Positions 1 through 4,981 of a stretch of DNA of 5,597 nt are shown piece by piece (the first letter of the stretch is position 1; every line of letters begins with the position of its first letter). The translations under genes and the position numbers were made by a program. Below the pieces are notes generated by a model. The model had not been told where the DNA came from. It was given only the letters and a program-made list of their open reading frames with translations, and ran no database searches. Source of the DNA: Desulfobacterales bacterium (GTDB lineage Bacteria > Desulfobacterota > Desulfobacteria > Desulfobacterales > 4be13); NCBI GenBank assembly GCA_029934695.1, contig JAOZLU010000467.1, forward strand, positions 1 through 5,597. The letters run 5' to 3'.

Positions 1-84
1 ATTCATGGCCTCACACAAAGGCACAGAGATCACAGAGAAAGCTTTGTGTCCCTCTGTGATCTTTGCGGCTCTGCGTGATATTTT
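1..84. repeat. Palindromic MITE-like repeat, long copy
   Basis: This is the first of two tandem units that begin ATTCATGGCCTCACA and end GATATTTT. Inside it, bases 11-37 and 52-78 form a 27-nt imperfect inverted repeat around a 14-nt loop. The arms agree except at a few positions, most of them purine-for-purine changes, and the nine bases next to the loop (ATCACAGAG on the left arm) match exactly. No reading frame is supported. It lies beyond the 3' end of the phosphoesterase gene, so a transcript from that gene could fold here. Similar CACAGAG/CTCTGTG palindromes are scattered as non-coding repeats in many bacterial genomes. Calling it a MITE or REP-like element is inference. Confidence 0.75.
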
Positions 85-141
85 ATTCATGGCCTCACAC
101 AAAGGCACAGAGAAAAGCTTTGCGGCTTTGTGTGATATTTT
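85..141. repeat. Palindromic MITE-like repeat, shortened copy
   Basis: This is the second tandem unit. Its first 29 bases (85-113) are identical to bases 1-29, and its tail again ends GATATTTT. It is 27 nt shorter than the first unit because the inner part of the palindrome is missing. Bases 95-111 and 119-135 still form a 17-nt imperfect inverted repeat with a 7-nt loop. It looks like a deletion derivative of the first unit, as expected when hairpin DNA loses its tip during replication. Confidence 0.72.
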
Positions 142-217
142 ATTCATGGCCTCACAAACCGCGGATGAACACGGATGAACGCTGATGAGTCCGCCGTCTG
201 CGTTCATCTGCGGTTCA
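142..217. repeat. GCGGATGAAC-type palindromic repeat
   Basis: The segment opens with a third copy of ATTCATGGCCTCACA (142-156) and then switches to a different palindrome. Bases 157-171 and 201-215 (AACCGCGGATGAAC opposite GTTCATCTGCGGTT) are inverted repeats with one mismatch inside those 14 bases. The left side also holds short direct repeats of GGATGAAC. No gene is present between 1 and 253. The sharp change after the shared 15-base lead suggests that a second repeat family joined or inserted at this point. Confidence 0.65.
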
Positions 218-253
218 CAATATGCAAATACCTTAAAACATATGGCCAGGTAC

Positions 254-1282
254 TTATGATTTCAATCCCAGAATTTTTTTCTTAAAGTTTATATCCGGTT
301 TTTTCTGTTTTTTCTCAACCTCGCTGATGATCCATTGCAACAGTTTTTTTTCATCCTTATAATTTATGACTTCATTTAAATCTGCAACCGGAATTTCTGC
401 CCGGGCCATGCTTTTATGCCCTCCGGCAGATCCGATATGACCAAAGCCTGACTTTGCCATTTTTCCGGCATTCTTCCTAAGCCCGTCGTTTCTGAAAATA
501 AGGATCAGCTTGTCATCACACAAACCTGAGACAATGGTCCATTGAACAGAACAGATTCTCATAAAAAAATCGGCAATAATTACGCAAATATCTGAATTTA
601 TAATATAACCGAGGTTGACAAACACTTTGCCTCTGCGTATTCGCATATTTTGAAGGGCAATTTGAAAATATTTCAGAAAATCAAGCCTGAGGTCTGCCTG
701 CTCAATCTTTCTGGCAAGATGGATATTTGCATGTTGAAAAAGAAACTGAAATGCGTTTATGTCTTCAATCAGCGTCTGTCTTTCAAAATTTCTTGTATCG
801 GTTTTTATGGCATGAAACAGACCGGTTGCCAGTTTGGCAGAGGGTCTGATCTTGGCGGCTCTGAGGTATTCTGTCATGATGGTGGCTGTGGCTCCGTATT
901 CAGGGCGGATGTCTGCAAAAGGATATTTTGTGCCGGTTTCAGGATGATGATCTATGACCACATCATAAGAAAATCTTGCAAACGATTTGTGATGATTCGG
1001 CTGTGAATCAACAATGACACAGCGGTCAAACTGTTTTTTGTATGTTTCATCCATATAAATAAGTTTCACACCGAGAAGACGCACCATTTCTATGTTGTCC
1101 GGACGTTTGATGACATTGATATTGGATATGGTGACACCGGATACTTTGCGCCACAGCAGCCGCTTCACTGCCATGGCGCTGGCAATGGCATCAGGGTCAG
1201 CATTGATTGCAACCAGAACCCGGTCATTTCCTGAAAACTGATGATAAAAACGGCGTAATTTTTCAGCAGCGGAAAGTTTCAT
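254..1282 (-). CDS. DHH/DHHA1 family phosphoesterase (NrnA-like)
   Basis: A 342-residue protein with the full DHH phosphoesterase signature. Motif I is NADPDAIASA (residues 27-36; Asp29 and Asp31), motif II is IVDS (Asp92), motif III is IDHHP with Asp111-His112-His113, and motif IV is KTDTRNF (Asp162). The C-terminal DHHA1 substrate-binding domain shows the glycine-rich GHIGSAGGHK at 281-290. In the family these acidic and His residues bind two Mn2+ or Mg2+ ions, and NrnA members degrade nano-RNAs or dephosphorylate pAp in the cytoplasm. The length fits NrnA-like proteins, with a basic C-terminal tail after about residue 322. Motif I has Asn where many members have His, a known type of variation. 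No Shine-Dalgarno sequence is evident before the ATG. It diverges from the atp operon and shares its control region. Family assignment is firm; the exact substrate is not readable from sequence. Confidence 0.9.
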   Translation of the reverse strand: MKLSAAEKLRRFYHQFSGNDRVLVAINADPDAIASAMAVKRLLWRKVSGVTISNINVIKRPDNIEMVRLLGVKLIYMDETYKKQFDRCVIVDSQPNHHKSFARFSYDVVIDHHPETGTKYPFADIRPEYGATATIMTEYLRAAKIRPSAKLATGLFHAIKTDTRNFERQTLIEDINAFQFLFQHANIHLARKIEQADLRLDFLKYFQIALQNMRIRRGKVFVNLGYIINSDICVIIADFFMRICSVQWTIVSGLCDDKLILIFRNDGLRKNAGKMAKSGFGHIGSAGGHKSMARAEIPVADLNEVINYKDEKKLLQWIISEVEKKQKKPDINFKKKILGLKS

Positions 1283-1299
1283 AAAAAAATATTACGATG

Positions 1300-1307
1300 A
1301 TTTTATA
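1300..1307 (-). promoter_or_regulatory. Possible -10 box for the phosphoesterase gene
   Basis: Read on the - strand, these bases give TATAAAAT, a good -10-like sequence about 18 nt before the phosphoesterase start codon. No convincing -35 box sits at the right distance in the AT-rich upstream stretch, so this is weak. A transcript from here would have a very short leader, in keeping with the lack of an obvious ribosome-binding site. Confidence 0.3.
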
Positions 1308-1365
1308 CATATTTCAAACATTTTTTGCATTCTTTTCCCAATATCAAAATGAAAATAATATCTGC

Positions 1366-1397
1366 TTGACAGCCGGGATTATCATCTGCTATCTAAT
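1366..1397 (+). promoter_or_regulatory. Likely sigma-70 promoter of the atp operon
   Basis: A perfect -35 hexamer TTGACA (1366-1371) is followed by TATCTAAT at 1390-1397. The -10 can be read as TATCTA with an 18-nt spacer, or as TCTAAT, closer to consensus but with a long 20-nt spacer. It lies about 60-90 nt before atpZ in the only sizeable gap upstream of the operon and points toward it. The -35 is convincing and the -10 is not, so the start of transcription remains approximate. Confidence 0.5.
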
Positions 1398-1403
1398 CGC
1401 ACA

Positions 1404-1431
1404 AAGTTAAGGTTTTTGAATTTTTTAACTT
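1404..1431 (+). promoter_or_regulatory. AT-rich inverted repeat in the atp leader
   Basis: AAGTTAA (1404-1410) and TTAACTT (1425-1431) are perfect 7-nt inverted repeats separated by 14 nt. They fall just downstream of the predicted promoter and before atpZ. They could be a dimeric repressor site or a weak leader hairpin. In such AT-rich DNA a chance origin is also possible. Confidence 0.3.
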
Positions 1432-1455
1432 GGAAGCCTGAGGTCTGGCCAGAAA

Positions 1456-1701
1456 ATGCTTTTTGACTATAAAAAGAATCGTGTTTGGACTGAAAACCTG
1501 TCAATTGTCATGCAGCTGGGTCTTACAATGGCCGGATGCATTATTTTCTGTTTTTTTGTCGGATGGCAGATTGACAGATGGTTGGGGCTGAGGGGTATTT
1601 TTGTAACAATTTTTATCCTTTTGGGGGTTGTCGGCGGCGGGAACGTGGTTTATCGTCAGATCCTTGAAATAACGGATGAGGGGGACAAAAAAAACGGGTA
1701 G
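1456..1701 (+). CDS. atpZ: AtpZ-family F0 accessory membrane protein
   Basis: An 81-residue protein with two predicted membrane helices (about 17-37 and 48-67) joined by a short turn carrying GWQIDRWLGLRG. It ends in a glycine-rich GVVGGGNVVYRQ and a short charged tail, typical of the AtpZ/AtpI group of small proteins encoded at the head of F-type ATP synthase operons. In Bacillus, AtpZ and AtpI together have been linked to Mg2+ or Ca2+ supply for the enzyme; whether that applies here is unknown. A GAGG at 1440-1443 is the only nearby ribosome-binding candidate, at a rather long 12-nt spacing. The gene runs directly into atpI, so the two are likely translationally coupled. Confidence 0.8.
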   Translation: MLFDYKKNRVWTENLSIVMQLGLTMAGCIIFCFFVGWQIDRWLGLRGIFVTIFILLGVVGGGNVVYRQILEITDEGDKKNG

Positions 1702-2101
1702 GATGGAATCACCAATTAGGCAGACAGAAAAAAGATATGGCTCCAGAGCAATGACGGCAGCAATTTTTATGGGATTTTTTTTTATACTGGCAGGTCATAA
1801 GGCTGTGGGAAAGGGGTTGATTCTGGGGACTATCTTCAGCGTGATCAATTTTGTGCTTATGGGTGAAACCCTTCATATAAGGATGGGAGAATCCAGAAAA
1901 AAAACATTTTTTCTGTCTCTGAGTTCAATATCTTTCAGATATCTCTTACTTGCCATACCACTTTTCGTGGCAATCAAATATGAACAGTTTAATCTGATTG
2001 CCGCGGTTGTCGGGATATTGTCCATCCAGCTTGTGATACTTTCCGAACATTTTCTCATTTTTATAAGGTCAGCCCGTGGAAAACACAAAAAAAAGGGTTA
2101 A
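1676..2101 (+). CDS. atpI: ATP synthase subunit I (AtpI)
   Basis: A membrane protein of up to 141 residues with four predicted helices (roughly 26-41, 47-63, 78-100 and 105-127) and a basic C-terminal tail (RSARGKHKKK). Topology, size and place between atpZ and atpB match the AtpI family. In Na+-dependent synthases AtpI has been shown to help assemble the c ring, a relevant role here because the rotor genes are unusual. The start is uncertain. ATG at 1676 overlaps atpZ by 26 nt. The in-frame ATG at 1703, one base after the atpZ stop and giving 132 residues, is equally plausible and fits stop-start coupling. Neither has a strong, well-spaced Shine-Dalgarno. Sequence conservation in this family is low, so the call leans on topology and context. 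Confidence 0.75.
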   Translation: MRGTKKTGRMESPIRQTEKRYGSRAMTAAIFMGFFFILAGHKAVGKGLILGTIFSVINFVLMGETLHIRMGESRKKTFFLSLSSISFRYLLLAIPLFVAIKYEQFNLIAAVVGILSIQLVILSEHFLIFIRSARGKHKKKG

Positions 2102-2328
2102 GAGTTAAATGTTTTAAAGCATATAAAACACATATATACGGTTAGACCAGATAAGCGGCGTTTTGAACTGTCTGAAAAAAGAACATAAATTGAAGACAGA
2201 TTGAAAAGTGAAGGGTTAAAACACAGTTAAAAATATAAAGTATGAAGAGGGCAGAACCTGTGCTGTCTTTAAACATTTTCGGCCATTATTTTTTAACATT
2301 ATAAATAATTTGATACAAAAAGGTAACT
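2102..2328 (+). other. Non-coding gap between atpI and atpB
   Basis: This 227-nt AT-rich stretch holds no supported gene. A weak promoter-like pair, TTGAAC (2163-2168) and TAAATT (2186-2191) with a 17-nt spacer, could give extra transcription of the core F0 genes apart from atpZ-atpI. A TATAAAT at 2300-2306 also resembles a -10 box but lacks a good -35. A clear ribosome-binding site, AAAAAGG (2317-2323), sits 5 nt before the atpB start. No strong terminator hairpin was seen. Confidence 0.4.
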
Positions 2329-3003
2329 ATGGAAGAACTAGGTAAGGTGCATCAGTTGATTATTCCATTGTTCGGTCGCGATCTGACCTTCAACCTGGAT
2401 GTCATACTGATGACGTGGATTGTCATTACAGTGCTGATCCTCTTCGGTTTTTTTTCCAGCAGAAAGAAAAGTCTGCTGCCCGGGCCGTTGCAGGTGCTGG
2501 GAGAACTGCTTGTATCCCAGCTGTACAACCTGACTGAGGATGCAATGGACAAGGAAAAGGCGGAAAAGTACGGTCCGCTTGTCTGTGCATTGTTCATGTT
2601 CCTTCTCTGCTCCAACTGGATCGGCATGATTCCCCACCTTCACGAGCCGACAAAGGATCTGAACACGCCTCTGAGTCTCGGAATTATGGGGTTCTGCATT
2701 GCCCATTACGCGGGCATAAAATCCAAGGGGCTTAAAAAATATGCGAAAGAATACTGCGAGCCGATTTTTTTCATGATGCCGCTGAATGTGATCGGCGAAC
2801 TTGCAAAAGTCGTTTCCATTTCCTTTCGTCTGTTCGGAAACATCATGGGCGGGGCAATAATTATTCTTGTGGTTTCCTACCTGACATACAGCGTTATTAT
2901 TCCGCCTTTTCTTAATGCGTTTTTCGGAATTTTCGTAGGCGCCATTCAGGCATTTGTGTTTACAATGCTTACAGTTGTTTATATTTCGGTACAGGTAAAA
3001 TAA
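2329..3003 (+). CDS. atpB: F-type ATP synthase subunit a
   Basis: The 224-residue stator channel protein that passes ions to and from the c ring. The decisive motif is at 152-175, with GELAK (156-160) followed by SFRLFGNIMGG. Arg167 is the essential arginine equivalent to E. coli Arg210, and Asn171 matches Asn214. Near the C terminus AIQAF places Gln207 at the E. coli Gln252 position, followed by TMLTVVYISV of the last helix. Helices are predicted around 24-42, 83-101, 116-130, 146-186 and 195-222, so the protein is full length. The E. coli proton-path residues Glu219 and His245 appear replaced by Ala176 and Gly200, which could go with a non-proton ion; this is inference from an alignment by eye. 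The stop is 3 nt before the fused c gene, so translation is probably coupled. Confidence 0.95.
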   Translation: MEELGKVHQLIIPLFGRDLTFNLDVILMTWIVITVLILFGFFSSRKKSLLPGPLQVLGELLVSQLYNLTEDAMDKEKAEKYGPLVCALFMFLLCSNWIGMIPHLHEPTKDLNTPLSLGIMGFCIAHYAGIKSKGLKKYAKEYCEPIFFMMPLNVIGELAKVVSISFRLFGNIMGGAIIILVVSYLTYSVIIPPFLNAFFGIFVGAIQAFVFTMLTVVYISVQVK

Positions 3004-3006
3004 GCG

Positions 3007-3981
3007 ATGGATTTTGACATTCAGACTTGGATAAGTGTGGCCGCGTTTATGGGAGGTGCTCTTGCAATGGGGCTTGGTGCCATAGGTGCGGCAATTGGTG
3101 AGGGATACACGGCCGCGCAGGCCAATGCGGCCGTGTCAAGGAACCCCGGAATCTCCGGCGATATTCTCAAATCAATGCTGGTGGGCCAGGCCATAGCAGA
3201 GTCCGCGTCAATCTTTGCATTGGTTGTCGCCATGATACTGTTGTTCACAAGTTTTACCAGTCAGTCTTATGTGACGGCATGTGTGATGCTGTCATCTGGT
3301 CTGTGCATGGGATTCGGAGCCATCGGTTCCGGCGTGGGATCAGGATTTCCCGCAGGTGCGGCATGTATGGGTATGGCCCGCCAGCCTGCAATGAGCGGAC
3401 GTCTGACAACGAATATGCTGATCGGATCGGCGGTGTGCCAGACTCCGTCCATCTTTGCACTTGTGACATCCTTTATTTTATTATTCACAGATTTTTCAGC
3501 ACGGGCTGTGTCTCCGACATGGGCGGCTGTGCTGGGAGCCGGATTCGCTTCAGGCCTGGGAGCGGTTGGTTCCGGCCTGGGCGGAGGACTGGTTGCGGAG
3601 AGCGGTTGCAAAGGTATCGCGAGACAGCCGTTGTCGGCAACGCCAGTGACAAATGTCATGCTTCTGGGACAGGCCGTTACGCAGACCACAGCAATTTACG
3701 GACTTTTGATCGGTTTCATACTGATGTTTAAAAGCTTTCCTGCAACAGATTCCATAGCACCTCCCATGGCCCTTCTCGGGGCGGGATTGTGCATGGGGAT
3801 CGGGGCCATCGGTCCCGGAATCGGAGAGGGATTTACTGCCCGCAGTGCGGTGAAATGGATTGCAAGAAATGAGGGTGCCACCGCTGATCTGACACGGCTG
3901 ATGCTGGTGGGGCAGGCGGTTGCCGAATCAACAGGAATCTATTCGCTGGTTATCGCGCTGATCCTGATATTTGTAGCATGA
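3007..3981 (+). CDS. atpE: Tetra-hairpin fused ATP synthase c subunit (two active, two empty sites)
   Basis: A 324-residue protein made of four c-type hairpins in tandem, with periods of 80, 81 and 81 residues; a normal c is about 80-90. Each hairpin has a Gly-rich first helix and a second helix ending in an IFAL- or IYSL-like motif. Hairpins start near residues 1, 84, 164 and 245. The ion-binding carboxylate position reads Glu65 (AESASIF), Gln145 (CQTPSIF), Gln226 (TQTTAIY) and Glu307 (AESTGIY). The helper position reads Glu32, Ser112, Gly193 and Glu274. Hairpins 1 and 4 should therefore bind an ion, and 2 and 3 should not. Register and motif match Na+-type c subunits (I. tartaricus Gln32, Glu65, Ser66, Tyr70), though hairpin 1 has Phe70. 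The polar loops read SRNP, ARQP, ARQP and, unusually, ARNEG. The reading frame is intact and the Gln codons are CAG, so this is not a pseudogene. Its ribosome-binding site (AGGT at 2993, 10-nt spacing) is weak. Confidence 0.95.
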   Translation: MDFDIQTWISVAAFMGGALAMGLGAIGAAIGEGYTAAQANAAVSRNPGISGDILKSMLVGQAIAESASIFALVVAMILLFTSFTSQSYVTACVMLSSGLCMGFGAIGSGVGSGFPAGAACMGMARQPAMSGRLTTNMLIGSAVCQTPSIFALVTSFILLFTDFSARAVSPTWAAVLGAGFASGLGAVGSGLGGGLVAESGCKGIARQPLSATPVTNVMLLGQAVTQTTAIYGLLIGFILMFKSFPATDSIAPPMALLGAGLCMGIGAIGPGIGEGFTARSAVKWIARNEGATADLTRLMLVGQAVAESTGIYSLVIALILIFVA

Positions 3982-3990
3982 ATGCAGCAA

Positions 3991-4058
3991 ATATTTGGCA
4001 TCTTAACAGTTTGCAGTTCCGCCTTCAGGCGGCAGATGCCGAAATATAATTATTTTTT
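3991..4058 (+). terminator. Long stem-loop and T-run between the two c genes
   Basis: ATATTTGGCATC (3991-4002) pairs with GATGCC-G-AAATAT (4035-4047), a 12-bp stem with one bulged G. Inside it sits a second, GC-rich hairpin, CCGCC-TTCA-GGCGG (4019-4032). Six T residues follow at 4053-4058. This is the layout of an intrinsic terminator or partial attenuator, placed between the fused c gene and the single c gene. It might also act as an mRNA processing or stability element, so that the single-c message outlasts the upstream part. Because essential b and b' genes lie downstream, complete termination is unlikely unless there is a promoter after it. Confidence 0.5.
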
Positions 4059-4079
4059 AGTTAAAACTTTCTATAAGTT

Positions 4080-4089
4080 GGGAGGAGGA
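4080..4089 (+). promoter_or_regulatory. Very strong ribosome-binding site of single c
   Basis: GGGAGGAGGA, nearly a full anti-16S match, lies 5 nt before the ATG at 4095. It is much stronger than the AGGT in front of the fused c gene. This fits a need for several single c copies per ring, as with c in other F-type operons. Confidence 0.85.
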
Positions 4090-4094
4090 CAGAA

Positions 4095-4343
4095 ATGGCA
4101 ATCGAAGGTGCAGATATTGTACAGGCAGCGGCTTACTTGGGAGCGGGCCTTTCTATGGGACTCGGTGCCATCGGCCCCGGTGTCGGTGAGGGAATGGCTG
4201 CGGCAAAAGCATGTGAGGCAATTGGGAAAAACCCCAGGGAAGCAGGTCTGCTGACCAGAACAATGCTTGTCGGACAGGCTGTTTCCGAGTCAACAGGCAT
4301 CTATTCGCTTGTTGTTGCGTTATTGCTGCTGTTTGTTGTTTAA
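4095..4343 (+). CDS. atpE: Single-hairpin ATP synthase c subunit (Na+-type site)
   Basis: An 82-residue rotor subunit of normal size with two helices (about 8-38 and 53-81) and a polar loop GKNP (44-47). The site is complete. GPGVGEG puts Glu32 at the second-carboxylate position, and QAVSESTGIYSL gives Gln61, Glu65, Ser66 and Tyr70, identical in numbering to the I. tartaricus c. Two carboxylates (Glu32 plus Glu65) are the arrangement described for the Na+-driven ring of Fusobacterium nucleatum. It is most like the fourth hairpin of the upstream fused gene, sharing MLVGQAV, ESTGIYSLV and the LGAGL and GAIGPG stretches. The start is fixed by the strong ribosome-binding site. It probably joins the fused protein in one mixed ring, though a pure ring of this subunit cannot be excluded. 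Confidence 0.95.
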   Translation: MAIEGADIVQAAAYLGAGLSMGLGAIGPGVGEGMAAAKACEAIGKNPREAGLLTRTMLVGQAVSESTGIYSLVVALLLLFVV

Positions 4344-4347
4344 GCTG

Positions 4348-4510
4348 GAAACTTGATGTTTGATGTTTGATGTTTGAAACTTGATGTTTGATGTTTGATG
4401 TTTGAAACTTGATGTTTGATGCTTGATGCTTATACTCGACCAACTGGCCGATATCCAACATCAAACATCCAACATCAAGCATCCAACATCCAACATCAAG
4501 CATCCAAATT
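4348..4510. repeat. Heptamer tandem repeats in opposing arms
   Basis: The left arm (4348-4431) is exactly three 28-nt units, each four heptamers: GAAACTT followed by three GATGTTT-like units; the last unit has GATGCTT variants. The right arm (4455-4510) is eight heptamers of the complementary type (CCAACAT, CAAACAT, CAAGCAT, and a degenerate final CCAAATT). The two arms are inverted and can pair over a long imperfect stem. Between them, 4432-4454 is itself partly palindromic (TCG-CCA against TGG-CGA). It lies inside the operon, after the single c stop and ending 15 nt before b', and so is transcribed. Reading it on the - strand yields a low-complexity peptide that is an artefact. The function is unknown; mRNA stabilisation or separating c from b' expression are possible. 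Confidence 0.85.
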
Positions 4511-4525
4511 AATGGAAGGCAGCCA

Positions 4526-4981
4526 ATGCAAATTGTCGAGAATATAGCACTTATAAGTATCAATGAAACTTTATTTATCCAGTTGATCTCTTTCCTGATT
4601 TTTATGGTCATCATGGATCGCATCATGTTCCGCCCGCTACGAAAGGTAATGGGGGATCGGGATGACTATGTTCAGAAGATAGAATCGGAGATTGCTGATG
4701 CGGAAATTGAGTTGGACAATATCAGCACTCAGCTTAAAGCAAAGTCGTCAGTAATAAAACAGGAGGCTTTTGATTTAAAAGAAGAGTTGGAAGCTTCAGG
4801 AAGTCAGCATGCCACGGATATGTTTGAGGCGACCCTGAAAGATATCGAAGAGATAAAGAGGAATGCCGGAAAAGAGATTGACGCTCAGATAGCTGAAGCA
4901 AAAAAATATATCAAAACAGAATCTGAGAGTCTTGCACTGAATATCATGGAAAAGATTCTGGATCGGAGGCTGGTCCGATGA
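4526..4981 (+). CDS. atpF': ATP synthase subunit b' (peripheral stalk)
   Basis: A 151-residue stator protein with one N-terminal membrane helix (about 16-31), then the family-typical FRPLRKVMGDRDDYV (35-49) and a long charged, heptad-like coiled coil to the end. b' pairs with b to form the peripheral stalk that holds the alpha-beta hexamer still against the turning c ring. There is no signal peptide, in contrast to the following b. GGAAGG (4514-4519) sits 6 nt before the ATG and supports this start. The stop overlaps the b start in ATGA, showing tight coupling. Having separate b' and b genes is known in phototrophs, Aquifex and Desulfobacterota. Which of the two is called b or b' is by order and size. 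Confidence 0.88.
   Translation: MQIVENIALISINETLFIQLISFLIFMVIMDRIMFRPLRKVMGDRDDYVQKIESEIADAEIELDNISTQLKAKSSVIKQEAFDLKEELEASGSQHATDMFEATLKDIEEIKRNAGKEIDAQIAEAKKYIKTESESLALNIMEKILDRRLVR

Noticed and set aside
1..217. Spaced repeats considered as a CRISPR array
   Set aside because: The repeats are palindromic elements of unequal length placed end to end, without regular unique spacers.
650..1006. A 118-residue + strand frame opposite the phosphoesterase
   Set aside because: Antisense to a gene with all DHH motifs intact; no family match seen and Cys/Lys-rich composition typical of a shadow.
683..1447. The 14-mer AAGCCTGAGGTCTG occurs twice, at 683-696 and at 1434-1447 before atpZ
   Set aside because: A single short match, with one copy inside coding sequence; chance is a sufficient explanation.
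3279..3731. A 150-residue + strand frame inside the fused c gene
   Set aside because: It is a shadow in another frame of a clear c-subunit gene, rich in Arg, Cys and Gly, as expected from GC-rich off-frame reading.
3007..3981. Fused c gene as a misassembly or pseudogene of tandem c genes
   Set aside because: The frame is open throughout, the four hairpins differ in sequence, the linkers are in frame, and the site losses at positions 65 and 32 are correlated.
4153..4626. A 157-residue open frame on the - strand with repeated MLDVGCW- and SNIKHQ-like peptides
   Set aside because: It is the translation of the heptamer repeat arms joined to the antisense of the single c and b' genes; no codon or family support.
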